Source of the DNA: Indiicoccus explosivorum
GTDB lineage: Bacteria > Bacillota > Bacilli > Bacillales_A > Planococcaceae
Length of the DNA: 64,000 nucleotides
Direction: 5' to 3'
Assembly: GCF_002167005.1 (NCBI RefSeq)
Contig: NZ_NHTN01000008.1
Span: 91,175-155,174, forward strand
Of the stretch, positions 31,068-39,737 are shown piece by piece; position 1 is the first letter of the stretch; each line of letters opens with the position of its first letter. A program made the position numbers and the translations under genes. Below the pieces are notes generated by a model that was not told the DNA's origin, made no database searches, and worked only from the letters and a program-made list of their open reading frames with translations.

Positions 31068-32012
31068 ATGGGTCTGCTGGAAATGATCAACTTCATCGTG
31101 CCTTCTGCCATTTTCTACGCCGCCCCGCTCATCATCGTTGCGCTTGGGGGGGTATTCTCTGAAAGATCCGGTGTCGTCAACATCGGTTTGGAAGGGCTGA
31201 TGGTCGTCGGCGCCTTTACAGGAGTCGTCTTCAATCTGTTCTTTGTGGACGTTTTCGGAGATGCGACCGCCTGGGTCTCCTTGATCGTCGCCATTATTGT
31301 CGGTATGCTGTTTTCACTGCTTCTTGCAGTCGCAGCCGTCTCTTTCCGGGCCGATCAGGTCGTCACCGGAGTGGCCATCAATCTGCTGGCCGTCGCTGCG
31401 ACGATCTTCCTTGTCAAGAAACTGTTCGATAAAGGACAGACTGACACCATCGCTGTCAACTTTTCGAGAATTGATATCGGCTGGTTCAACCAGATTCCGA
31501 TCATCGGCGATCTTTACTGGACTTCGATTCTCGCGATCGTCCTTGCATTCATCGCTTGGGGAATCATTTATTACACTCCATTCGGGCTCCGGCTGCGGGC
31601 GGTAGGGGAACATCCGGCAGCCGCTGATACGATGGGGGTAAACGTCACAAAAATGCGGTATATCGCTGTCATGATTTCGGGGGCGATGGGCGGTCTTGGC
31701 GGTGCGATTTACGCGCAGAGTATTTCTCAGGACTTCGGCCACGCAACCATCACGGGCCAGGGATTCATGGCGCTTGCCGCTCTGATTTTCGGCAAGTGGC
31801 ATCCGCTGGGTGCGATGGGTGCAGCGCTGTTCTTCGGGTTCGCCCAGTCACTCAGCATTGTCGGCACATCCCTGCCGTTCTTCTCGGAAATCCCGACGGT
31901 GTTCCTGTATATCCTTCCTTACGTCCTGACTATCCTGGCCCTGGCTGGATTCATCGGCCGCGCGAGTGCGCCGAAAGCGAACGGTGTCCCTTATATCAAA
32001 GGGAACCGCTGA
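31068..32012 (+). CDS. nupQ: Nucleoside ABC transporter permease (NupQ-like)
   Basis: Second membrane permease, 314 residues, pairing with NupP. An AAGGAGG site lies 9 bases before ATG 31068. The segments VFSERSGVVNIGLEGLM and GEHPAAADTMGVNV are characteristic of the YufQ/NupQ group. A strong hairpin follows and ends the transporter unit. Confidence 0.93.
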   Translation: MGLLEMINFIVPSAIFYAAPLIIVALGGVFSERSGVVNIGLEGLMVVGAFTGVVFNLFFVDVFGDATAWVSLIVAIIVGMLFSLLLAVAAVSFRADQVVTGVAINLLAVAATIFLVKKLFDKGQTDTIAVNFSRIDIGWFNQIPIIGDLYWTSILAIVLAFIAWGIIYYTPFGLRLRAVGEHPAAADTMGVNVTKMRYIAVMISGAMGGLGGAIYAQSISQDFGHATITGQGFMALAALIFGKWHPLGAMGAALFFGFAQSLSIVGTSLPFFSEIPTVFLYILPYVLTILALAGFIGRASAPKANGVPYIKGNR

Positions 32013-32057
32013 TCGGGAACTTACGAAGGAAAACGAAAACAGAAAAAACTTTCACCC

Positions 32058-32090
32058 AAAAGGGCTGTCTGCGGACAGCCCTTTTGCCGT
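32058..32090 (+). terminator. Terminator after nupQ
   Basis: AAAAGGGCTGTC (32058-32069) and GACAGCCCTTTT (32074-32085) form a perfect 12-bp stem with loop TGCG. Confidence 0.83.
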
Positions 32091-32092
32091 AT

Positions 32093-32122
32093 TTGCAATA
32101 CCTGTAATCCGTTCTGTATAGT
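32093..32122 (+). promoter_or_regulatory. Predicted sigma-A promoter of the ymfF-ymfH-ymfI operon
   Basis: TTGCAA (32093-32098) and TATAGT (32117-32122), 18-base spacer, 29 bases before ymfF. Confidence 0.6.
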
Positions 32123-32151
32123 TAAGGTAGATAAATGAGAGGGGCAAAGAC

Positions 32152-33429
32152 ATGTTTGAAACGATTGGCATTGCAAATGGCGTGCGGCTGCACGTCAACG
32201 AAACAAAACAATTCAAGACAGTCAACATCGCACTGAAGTTCAAAACCGGTCTGAGTGCCCCGAAAGCGGCGGCCAGGTCCGTATTGGCGAACGTCCTGCA
32301 GCACAGCAACGAGGAGTACCCTTCGCACACAGCACTCCGGATGGTACTCGATGATCTGTACGGCACTTCCCTTTATATAGATGCGGCGAAACGGGGGACC
32401 GAACATATTGTTTCCCTGAACGTCGAGACAGTGAATGATCAGTATCTGTCAGAAGACGGAGTGCTGGAAAAAGTGCTGAATCTCATGTATTTGATTCTTT
32501 TCAAACCGAACATGGAGAACGGCCTTTTCAAGGAAACGGTGTTCAACAGGGAGAAAAATGTCGTCCGGCAGCGAATCGAGTCCATATACGACGACAAGAC
32601 CCGGTACGCCCAGCACCGCCTCACTGAGCTGGCTTTTCCGGGACATCCGGCCTCCGTCCCGGCGAACGGGACGATCGGAGACCTTGATGGACTGACGAAT
32701 GAAGCGCTGCTGGCGGTTTATCAGTCGATGCTCAAAGAAGACAAAATCGATATATACGTGGTCGGCGACTTCGATGCGGAAAAGGCAGCGGCGTATGTCC
32801 GCCGTTATTTCCATTTCGACGGACGGGAGCCGGAACAGGCGCTGGTCCACGGCGATGTCCCGCAGCCTGAAAAGGAGCGCGTGACGGAAAACGAAGAAAT
32901 GAAACAAGGGAAACTCCATATCGCCTACACAACGCCTGTCACATTCCGTGATGAACGGTTCCCGGTCATGCAGCTGCTGAACGGTGTATTCGGCGGGTAT
33001 GCGCATTCGAAGCTGTTCATGAATGTCCGCGAAAAAGAGAGCATGGCGTATTACGTCTCGAGTTCCTATGCTTCACAGTTCGGCCTGCTGTTCGTTCTCG
33101 CCGGCATCGACCAGGCGATGGATGAAAAAGCGATCCGGCTGATCGGCGAGCAGCTGGAGGAAGTGAAAAATGGCGAAATCTCCGATGAAGAGCTCGGACA
33201 GACAAAAGCGCTGTTAACCAACCAACTGAAAGAAGCCCTCGATTCCGCCAGGGGCCAAATTGATATTTTCGATCAGTACATGGGCCTCACCGATGAATTC
33301 GATGCAGACTATCTGATCAGCAGATGGGCAGATGTGACAAAAGAAGACATCGCCGCAGCCGCAGCCGAGCTGGAACTGCACATGATTTATTTCCTGACAG
33401 GCAAGGAGAGTGAACAGCGCCATGCATAA
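32152..33429 (+). CDS. ymfF: M16-like protein without zinc motif (YmfF-like)
   Basis: A 425-residue insulinase-fold protein. The first M16 domain lacks the HxxEH zinc motif: the corresponding region reads NVLQHSNEEYPS, so it is probably a non-catalytic partner. The next gene, ymfH, keeps the motif. This matches the two-subunit arrangement known for M16 processing peptidases and for the B. subtilis YmfF-YmfH pair. GAGAGGGG precedes the ATG. The last 8 bases overlap ymfH. The substrate is not known. Confidence 0.88.
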   Translation: MFETIGIANGVRLHVNETKQFKTVNIALKFKTGLSAPKAAARSVLANVLQHSNEEYPSHTALRMVLDDLYGTSLYIDAAKRGTEHIVSLNVETVNDQYLSEDGVLEKVLNLMYLILFKPNMENGLFKETVFNREKNVVRQRIESIYDDKTRYAQHRLTELAFPGHPASVPANGTIGDLDGLTNEALLAVYQSMLKEDKIDIYVVGDFDAEKAAAYVRRYFHFDGREPEQALVHGDVPQPEKERVTENEEMKQGKLHIAYTTPVTFRDERFPVMQLLNGVFGGYAHSKLFMNVREKESMAYYVSSSYASQFGLLFVLAGIDQAMDEKAIRLIGEQLEEVKNGEISDEELGQTKALLTNQLKEALDSARGQIDIFDQYMGLTDEFDADYLISRWADVTKEDIAAAAAELELHMIYFLTGKESEQRHA

Positions 33430-34720
33430 ACTTCATTTCAGGCAGCTTGACGAAACGCTTTACCATGAACAGCTGGAAAACGGGCTTGAAGTCTTCATCC
33501 TTCCGAAAAAGGATTTTTCCAAAACATACGCCACCTTTACAACTAAATACGGTTCGATCGATAACCGGTTCATTCCCCACGGTTCCAGTGAACCGATCTC
33601 CGTGCCGGACGGCATCGCTCATTTCCTCGAGCATAAAATGTTCGAAAAGGAAGACGGGGATGTGTTCAATCAGTTCAGTACACACGGCGCATCCGCAAAC
33701 GCCTTCACTTCGTTTACACGGACGGCTTATCTGTATTCGGCGACCGGCCAGATCAAGGAGAATACGGAGACCCTGCTGGATTTCGTGCAAGATCCGTACT
33801 TTACCGAGCAGACCGTGGAAAAGGAAAAAGGCATCATCGGGCAGGAAATTACGATGTATGATGACCTGGCCGATTGGCGCCTGTATTTCGGGGTCATTGA
33901 AAACCTGTACAAGGAACATCCGGTGAAAATCGACATTGCCGGAACAGTCGAATCAATCAGCCAGATCACCGCTGATCATCTATATACGTGCTACCGTACG
34001 TTCTACCACCCGTCGAATATGCTGCTGTTCATCGTCGGTTCTGCGGATCCCGAAGAAATGATGGAACTGGTGCGATCCAACCAGGCGAAAAAGGAGTTTC
34101 CTCCAGCAGAACCGATCACCCGGCTTTATCCGGATGAACCGAAGGAAGCCGCAGTGAAGAGCGGATCCATCCGCATGAGCGTCCAGAAGCCGAAAGTCCT
34201 CGTCGGTATGAAGCCGGCTGTCACAGACCTGTCCGGCAGCGAAATGCTGAAGCATGAACTTGCGATGCAGCTGGCACTTGAACTGCTGTTCGGCCGGACT
34301 TCGGATTTCTACCACGAAGCTTATGAGAACGACTTGATTGATGAATCCTACTCCTATGAATTTTCGTTGGAGAATGGGTTCGGTTATGCGATGGTCGGCT
34401 CGGATAGCCATGAACCGGAAAAACTGGCGGAAGAAATCTCCTCCACGCTCCAGCGGGCGGCTGAAATGTGGCCGTTCGGCGAAGAAGACCTGAACCGGGT
34501 CCGACGGAAGAAAATCGGCACATTCCTCCGGGCCCTCAATTCTCCGGAGTATATTGCCAATCAGTTCACACGCTACAAGTTCAACGGGATGGACTTGTTT
34601 GAAGTGGTACCGACGCTCGAGGGGATGGAAGTGGCGGATCTCCAGGAAGCCTTTGCATCCATCAGCGGCGAACAGCAGCGGACGGTATTTTCTGTCCTCC
34701 CGAACCGTAAGGGACAGTAA
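33422..34720 (+). CDS. ymfH: M16 family zinc metalloprotease (YmfH-like)
   Basis: The catalytic member of the pair, 432 residues. HFLEHKMFEKE contains the HxxEH zinc motif at about residues 65-69. The start is ATG 33422 after AAGGAGAG; an in-frame GTG at 33410 lies in that site. The C-terminal M16 domain is also present. The stop shares one base with the ymfI start (TAATG), so the three genes ymfF, ymfH and ymfI are translationally coupled. Confidence 0.9.
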   Translation: MHKLHFRQLDETLYHEQLENGLEVFILPKKDFSKTYATFTTKYGSIDNRFIPHGSSEPISVPDGIAHFLEHKMFEKEDGDVFNQFSTHGASANAFTSFTRTAYLYSATGQIKENTETLLDFVQDPYFTEQTVEKEKGIIGQEITMYDDLADWRLYFGVIENLYKEHPVKIDIAGTVESISQITADHLYTCYRTFYHPSNMLLFIVGSADPEEMMELVRSNQAKKEFPPAEPITRLYPDEPKEAAVKSGSIRMSVQKPKVLVGMKPAVTDLSGSEMLKHELAMQLALELLFGRTSDFYHEAYENDLIDESYSYEFSLENGFGYAMVGSDSHEPEKLAEEISSTLQRAAEMWPFGEEDLNRVRRKKIGTFLRALNSPEYIANQFTRYKFNGMDLFEVVPTLEGMEVADLQEAFASISGEQQRTVFSVLPNRKGQ

Positions 34721-35439
34721 TGAAGCGTTTCGGAGTGGTCCTCGGCGCTTCGGGGGATATCGGGAAGGCGATTTCCGTCCGGCTGGCAGAGCAGGGCTGG
34801 TCGCTATACCTGCATTGGAATTCCCGCTACCCGGCAGAGCTCATTGACTCGCTGGAGTCCCGCTGGCCGTCTCAGGAATTCATTGCAGTCCAGGCGGATT
34901 TCCGCAGCGAAAACGGCGGTGAAAAGCTGGCGGGTCAGGTATATGACGCTTCCTGCGTAATCATCGCTTGCGGGCAGGGGCACTATGGCCTCCTTGCTGA
35001 AACGGCCGAAGAAGATCTGGAAGACTTATGGCGTGTCCACGTCAAAAACCCGCTTTCCGTCATTAAACGGCTGTCCCGATTTTTCAGCCGGCACGATTCT
35101 TCATATGTCGTTTTCGTTTCCTCGATCTGGGGAGAGACGGGAGCGGCGATGGAAACCGCCTATTCGGCGGTGAAAGGCGCCCAAATCGCTTTCGTGCGGG
35201 CCTATGCGAAAGAAATGGCCGGCAGGGGGACACGGGTCAACGCGATTGCGCCGGGGATGATCCGGTCGAAAATGAACGATGCATTCACGGATGAAGAGAC
35301 GGATGAAATCACCCGCGGTATCCCGCTCGGGATCGGATCGCCGGAAGATGTGGCGAATGCGGCGGCTTACCTGACGGGCGGCGGGGCGGATTATCTGACC
35401 GGGCAAGTGATCCGGGTAAATGGCGGCTGGCTGATCTGA
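34720..35439 (+). CDS. ymfI: Short-chain reductase YmfI (EF-P 5-aminopentanone reductase type)
   Basis: A 239-residue classical SDR: the nucleotide motif is GASGDIG near residue 9, and the catalytic Ser/Tyr/Lys are in VSSIWG and YSAVKGA. In B. subtilis YmfI reduces the 5-aminopentanone group on elongation factor P to 5-aminopentanol, which aids translation of polyproline. Position and order after ymfF-ymfH support the same assignment. The EF-P gene itself is not in this window. ymfJ, which follows in B. subtilis, is absent here. Confidence 0.85.
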   Translation: MKRFGVVLGASGDIGKAISVRLAEQGWSLYLHWNSRYPAELIDSLESRWPSQEFIAVQADFRSENGGEKLAGQVYDASCVIIACGQGHYGLLAETAEEDLEDLWRVHVKNPLSVIKRLSRFFSRHDSSYVVFVSSIWGETGAAMETAYSAVKGAQIAFVRAYAKEMAGRGTRVNAIAPGMIRSKMNDAFTDEETDEITRGIPLGIGSPEDVANAAAYLTGGGADYLTGQVIRVNGGWLI

Positions 35440-35470
35440 ATCGGCAGGAAGCTAATCACAGGGAGGTCTG

Positions 35471-36274
35471 ATGAGCATGAAAGAGTGGTATTTGGAATAC
35501 GAAATCCTTGTCAACCGGCCGGGCCTTCTGGGCGACATCTCTTCCCTTCTGGGGATGCTCCGGGTCAACATCGTGACGATCAACGGTGTCGACCAGGGAA
35601 GAAGGGGGATGCTGCTGCGCGCGGAAAGCGATGTGGCGCTGAAGCGTTTCGAGCAGATTGTCACGACAATCGAAACCATTTCGGTGACGAAGTTCCGCGA
35701 GCCGAAGCTCCGGGACATTCTGGCCGTCCGCCATGGCCGTTACATCCAGCGCGATGCCGATGACCGGAAGACATTCCGGTTCGTCCGTGACGAACTCGGT
35801 CTGCTTGTGGATTTCATGTCGGAAATATTCAAGCAGGAAGGCCATAAAATGGTCGGGATCCGCGGGATGCCGAGGGTCGGCAAAACGGAATCGATCGTAG
35901 CCGCCAGCGTCAGCTCGAATAAAAAATGGATTTTCATTTCCTCGACGATGATTAAGCAGACGGTCCGGACGAAACTCGCGGGAGATGAGTTCAAGGAAAA
36001 TAACATTTTCATCCTGGACGGGGCCGTGACCAGGCGCTCAAGCAACGAGCAGCACATGGAACTCGTCCGTGAAATCGTGCGGCTTCCCGCCATAAAGGTG
36101 ATTGAGCATCCGGATATCTTCGTGCAGCATTCCGAGTATTCGATCGATGATTTCGACTACATCATCGAACTCCGCCACCATCCGGATGAACAGATTACAT
36201 ATGAGGTGCTCGAAAAAAATAATTTCATGGCCGAAGCGGGGCAGGCCGATCCATTCGGCGGATTCGGTTTTTGA
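35471..36274 (+). CDS. ymfK: YmfK family protein (DUF3388)
   Basis: A 267-residue protein conserved in Bacillales, of unknown function. The first 75 residues look like an ACT-type ligand domain (EYEILVNRPGLLGDISSLLG). The remainder contains a glycine-rich segment IRGMPRVGKTES resembling a P-loop. GGGAGGTCTG precedes ATG 35471; a second ATG at 35477 is possible. In B. subtilis ymfK is followed by ymfM (RodZ-like) before pgsA; here pgsA follows directly. Confidence 0.85.
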   Translation: MSMKEWYLEYEILVNRPGLLGDISSLLGMLRVNIVTINGVDQGRRGMLLRAESDVALKRFEQIVTTIETISVTKFREPKLRDILAVRHGRYIQRDADDRKTFRFVRDELGLLVDFMSEIFKQEGHKMVGIRGMPRVGKTESIVAASVSSNKKWIFISSTMIKQTVRTKLAGDEFKENNIFILDGAVTRRSSNEQHMELVREIVRLPAIKVIEHPDIFVQHSEYSIDDFDYIIELRHHPDEQITYEVLEKNNFMAEAGQADPFGGFGF

Positions 36275-36298
36275 TGGCCCGGAAGGAGTTTGGACGAT

Positions 36299-36877
36299 AT
36301 GAATATACCGAATAAAATCACCGTTTCACGGATCTTGCTGATCCCGGTCTTCATGATCCTCGTACTGGCCGATTTCGGCTGGGGCCGGATGACGCTGTTC
36401 GGGGCGGAGATGTCCGTTTCCCAGTTTGCCGGAGCGCTTCTCTTCATCATCGCTTCCGTTACGGACTGGGTGGACGGCTATTATGCACGGAAATACAATT
36501 TAGTGACGAACATGGGAAAATTCCTGGATCCGCTGGCCGATAAGCTGCTCGTGTCGGCAGCACTGATCATCCTCGTGGAAATGGGCTATGCCCCTTCGTG
36601 GGTCGTCATTATCATCATCAGCCGCGAGTTCGCGGTGACGGGACTCCGCCTGCTGCTGGTGGAAGGCGGCGAAGTGGTCGCAGCCAGCAGCCTCGGGAAA
36701 ATCAAAACGTGGACGCAGATTGTGGCGATTTCAGCGCTCCTGCTGAACAATACCGTCTTCACGCTGCTGGATATCCCGTTTGCTGAGATCATGCTGTATG
36801 TCGCATTGTTCTTTACCGTGTGGTCCGGCTGGGATTATTTCTCGAAAAACCGGCAGGTCCTGCTCGTTTCCAAATAG
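36299..36877 (+). CDS. pgsA: Phosphatidylglycerophosphate synthase
   Basis: A CDP-alcohol phosphotransferase that converts CDP-diacylglycerol (made by CdsA) and glycerol 3-phosphate to phosphatidylglycerophosphate. It is 192 residues from ATG 36299 after AAGGAG; an in-frame TTG at 36290 is too close to that site. The family motif is complete: DGYYAR, then GKFLDPLADK. Several hydrophobic helices are present. cinA starts 15 bases downstream. Confidence 0.95.
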   Translation: MNIPNKITVSRILLIPVFMILVLADFGWGRMTLFGAEMSVSQFAGALLFIIASVTDWVDGYYARKYNLVTNMGKFLDPLADKLLVSAALIILVEMGYAPSWVVIIIISREFAVTGLRLLLVEGGEVVAASSLGKIKTWTQIVAISALLLNNTVFTLLDIPFAEIMLYVALFFTVWSGWDYFSKNRQVLLVSK

Positions 36878-36892
36878 GAGGAGAGATGTTTC

Positions 36893-38140
36893 ATGAACGC
36901 TGAAATCATTGCGGTCGGCTCCGAGTTGCTGCTCGGCCAGATTGCGAACACCAATGCCCGCTTCCTGTCGGGGCATCTCGCGGAACTGGGCATCGATGTC
37001 TACTTCCACACGGCGGTCGGTGACAATCCCGGCCGCCTGAAAGAAGCACTGGCCGTTGCTGAATCCCGGGCGGATCTGATCATCCTGACCGGCGGGCTCG
37101 GTCCGACAAAAGACGATCTGACAAAAGAAACGATCGCCGCACATCTCGGGACGGGTCTTATAATGGATGAAGAAGCGCTCGAATCGATCGCGGAATTTTT
37201 CAGCCGCTACGGACGTCCGATGACCGAAAACAACAAAAAGCAGGCACTGGTGCTGGACGGGAGCACAGTTCTGGTGAATCGACACGGCATGGCTCCGGGG
37301 ATGCTTTTTGAAAAAGGGGAACATGTCTACATGCTGCTGCCCGGTCCTCCGAAAGAAATGGAACCGATGTTCCAATTCGAGGGGAAGCCGGCGCTTGCCC
37401 GCATGCTGAACGCGGAAGGCGTCATCGTATCGCATGTCCTCCGATTTTACGGCATCGGTGAAGCCGAGCTGGAAGACCGGGTGCAGGATCTCCTCGAAAG
37501 CCAGACGAATCCGACCATTGCGCCGCTGGCTTCGGACGGGGAAGTGACGCTCCGGATTTCCGCGAAAGCAGGCAGTGAAGAACAGGCCTGGCAGCTTATC
37601 CGTTCAGCGAAGGAGGAGTTGCTCGAGCGGGTCGGCAGCCACCTCTACGGGTTCGACGACGATTCCCTGGCATCCAAGGCGGTCGAATTGCTGCAGTCGC
37701 AGGGCAAGACGGTCGCTGCAGCTGAAAGCCTCACTGCCGGTCTGTTCATGTCGGAATTGGCTTCCATCCCCGGCGCCAGCGCAGTGCTGGAAGGCGGATT
37801 GGTCACCTACACCGCAGAACAGAAAATCCGCCAGTTAGGCCTTTCAGAAGAACTGCTCAGCCGGCATGGTGCGGTCAGCAGGGAATGCGCGATGGCGATG
37901 GCGGAACAGGTCCGCCCTTTGTTCCGGGCCGACTTCGGCATCGGCCTGACAGGAGCTGCCGGTCCCGACAGCCACGGCGGACAGCCGGCCGGCACCATCT
38001 GGATTGCAATCGCATCGGAGAGCGGAACGGAGGCCTGGAAGCTCGAACTTCCCGGCATGCGGAATACGAACCGGCTGCGGGGGGTCAAGCTCACCCTCCA
38101 TCATCTTGTGCAGATTTTGCGGAAACAGCCGGCAAGCTGA
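36893..38140 (+). CDS. cinA: CinA family protein (NMN deamidase / competence-damage)
   Basis: A 415-residue two-domain protein. The N-terminal MoCF-like domain (about 1-170) begins AEIIAVGSELLLGQ and has LTGGLGPTKDD. The C-terminal PncC-type nicotinamide mononucleotide amidase domain (about 255-410) has AAESLTAGLF and GAAGPD. It recycles pyridine nucleotides; the cinA-recA order is conserved in many Firmicutes, and in some the two are co-transcribed during competence. Here a terminator and a LexA-controlled promoter separate them. Confidence 0.94.
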   Translation: MNAEIIAVGSELLLGQIANTNARFLSGHLAELGIDVYFHTAVGDNPGRLKEALAVAESRADLIILTGGLGPTKDDLTKETIAAHLGTGLIMDEEALESIAEFFSRYGRPMTENNKKQALVLDGSTVLVNRHGMAPGMLFEKGEHVYMLLPGPPKEMEPMFQFEGKPALARMLNAEGVIVSHVLRFYGIGEAELEDRVQDLLESQTNPTIAPLASDGEVTLRISAKAGSEEQAWQLIRSAKEELLERVGSHLYGFDDDSLASKAVELLQSQGKTVAAAESLTAGLFMSELASIPGASAVLEGGLVTYTAEQKIRQLGLSEELLSRHGAVSRECAMAMAEQVRPLFRADFGIGLTGAAGPDSHGGQPAGTIWIAIASESGTEAWKLELPGMRNTNRLRGVKLTLHHLVQILRKQPAS

Positions 38141-38164
38141 ATACCGGACTTTGCAGAGCGGGAT

Positions 38165-38211
38165 ACCCGCCGGAAGAATCAGTAGAACTGACGCTTCCGG
38201 CGGTTTTTTTG
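38165..38211 (+). terminator. Terminator after cinA
   Basis: CCGCCGGAAG (38167-38176) and CTTCCGGCGG (38194-38203) with a 17-base loop holding a small CAGT/ACTG stem, then seven T residues. The remaining bases up to the LexA box show no other structure. Confidence 0.85.
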
Positions 38212-38338
38212 GCTGCTTTCCGCTGGATGGGCGGGTCCTTCCGGGACAGCAAAAAAGAAGTTTGAAGCCTCTTTTACCGGGAAAATCAGGATTTGCGCCC
38301 CGCAATGAACCGAAAACGAAGGATATCGAATAAAAAAC

Positions 38339-38352
38339 CGAATAGACGTTCG
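38339..38352 (+). promoter_or_regulatory. LexA (SOS) box of recA
   Basis: CGAATAGACGTTCG differs from the Gram-positive LexA consensus CGAACNNNNGTTCG at one base. It lies just upstream of the recA -35, so LexA binding would block the promoter until DNA damage. Confidence 0.85.
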
Positions 38353-38360
38353 CTTTTTCC

Positions 38361-38389
38361 TTGAGTTTTTCTCATAAAAAGAGTATAGT
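38361..38389 (+). promoter_or_regulatory. Sigma-A promoter of recA
   Basis: TTGAGT (38361-38366) and TATAGT (38384-38389), spacer 17, about 45 bases before the recA start. Confidence 0.75.
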
Positions 38390-38434
38390 AGCAGTAGAGG
38401 GAAAATTGAGGTTCAACTTAAAGGAGGATTTTCA

Positions 38435-39487
38435 TTGAGCGATCGTAAAGCGGCTTTGGACATGGCTCTGAAGCAGATCGAAAAGCAGTTTGGTAAAGGT
38501 TCCGTCATGAAATTAGGGGAGAATACGGATCATAACATCTCTTCCGTTTCCAGCGGGTCACTGGCGCTGGATATCGCGCTCGGTGTGGGCGGATTCCCGC
38601 GCGGACGGATTATTGAAGTATATGGGCCGGAAAGTTCCGGTAAGACGACCGTCGCACTGCATGCGATTGCGGAAGTCCAGGCATCGGGCGGCACAGCCGC
38701 GTTCATCGATGCAGAACATGCGCTTGACCCTGTGTATGCGCAAAAACTGGGTGTCAACATCGATGAGCTCCTGCTGTCACAGCCGGACACAGGGGAACAG
38801 GCACTGGAAATCTGCGAAGCGCTCGTCCGAAGCGGTGCGATCGACATCGTGGTCGTCGACTCTGTAGCGGCACTTGTACCGAAAGCGGAAATCGAAGGAG
38901 AAATGGGCGATTCGCACGTCGGCCTGCAGGCACGGCTTATGTCCCAGGCACTCCGGAAGCTGTCGGGCGCCATCAATAAATCGAAGACCATCACCATCTT
39001 CATCAACCAGATCCGTGAAAAAATCGGCGTCATGTTCGGAAATCCCGAAACGACACCGGGCGGCCGCGCGCTGAAGTTCTACAGCTCGGTCCGTATTGAA
39101 GTAAGACGCGCGGAAGCGCTGAAACAGGGCAATGACATTGTCGGGAACCGTACGAAGATCAAAGTTGTGAAGAATAAAGTCGCTCCGCCGTTCCGTACAG
39201 CAGAAGTGGATATCATGTACGGGCAGGGCATTTCGCGCGAAGGGGAGATCGTGGACCTCGGCGCGGAACTCGATATCGTACAGAAGAGCGGTTCCTGGTA
39301 CGCTTATAACGAAGAGCGGCTCGGTCAGGGACGTGAGAATGCCAAGCAGTTCCTGAAAGAAAACACCGCCATCCGGAACGATATTGCAGGGAAGATCCGT
39401 GAGTCTTACGGAATGGCCTCTGCATCGTACACAATCGCTGCGCATGGGGAAGAGGAAGAAGACTTCAGCCTGCTCGACGACGAATAA
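38435..39487 (+). CDS. recA: Recombinase RecA
   Basis: The strand-exchange ATPase of homologous recombination and co-protease for LexA, 350 residues. The start is TTG 38435 after AAAGGAGG with 7-base spacing; it gives the conserved N-terminus [19 protein letters not shown]. Walker A GPESSGKT is at residues 64-71; Walker B lies in the VVVDSVAAL region; the DNA-binding loops and the acidic C-terminal tail ([12 protein letters not shown]) are present. A LexA box and promoter precede it and a strong terminator follows. Confidence 0.98.
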   Translation: MSDRKAALDMALKQIEKQFGKGSVMKLGENTDHNISSVSSGSLALDIALGVGGFPRGRIIEVYGPESSGKTTVALHAIAEVQASGGTAAFIDAEHALDPVYAQKLGVNIDELLLSQPDTGEQALEICEALVRSGAIDIVVVDSVAALVPKAEIEGEMGDSHVGLQARLMSQALRKLSGAINKSKTITIFINQIREKIGVMFGNPETTPGGRALKFYSSVRIEVRRAEALKQGNDIVGNRTKIKVVKNKVAPPFRTAEVDIMYGQGISREGEIVDLGAELDIVQKSGSWYAYNEERLGQGRENAKQFLKENTAIRNDIAGKIRESYGMASASYTIAAHGEEEEDFSLLDDE

Positions 39488-39507
39488 TAAGCAATGTTTC
39501 TATATAG

Positions 39508-39538
39508 AAGCCGCCGGCATCGTGCCGCCGGCTTTTTT
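39508..39538 (+). terminator. Terminator after recA
   Basis: AAGCCGCCGGC (39508-39518) pairs with GCCGCCGGCTT (39524-39534) with one mismatch, followed by a T-run. Confidence 0.8.
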
Positions 39539-39608
39539 AGTGGCTGAAGAGAGAGCGGCGGCGGCCCGCCAGAACTGCATTTCCGCAGCCGCCGGCTGCC
39601 GGCAAAGG

Positions 39609-39637
39609 TTGACAGGGCAACGGTGCAACTATACAAT
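39609..39637 (+). promoter_or_regulatory. Sigma-A promoter of rny
   Basis: A consensus -35 TTGACA (39609-39614), 17-base spacer, and TACAAT (39632-39637), about 100 bases before rny. Confidence 0.75.
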
Positions 39638-39649
39638 TAATATTGTATA
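39630..39649 (+). promoter_or_regulatory. Palindrome covering the rny -10 region
   Basis: TATACAAT (39630-39637) and ATTGTATA (39642-39649) are a perfect inverted repeat with a 4-base centre. It overlaps the -10 element, where a bound repressor would block the promoter. It could also simply reflect an AT-rich start region. Confidence 0.45.
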
Positions 39650-39737
39650 ATTTTCAAATTGCAGTTCGATGAGTGGCGGCAAAATTCCGTCATTCTTTGA
39701 ATATGTACGCATGAAAAAAGCAAGGGGAGGTGTCCGA

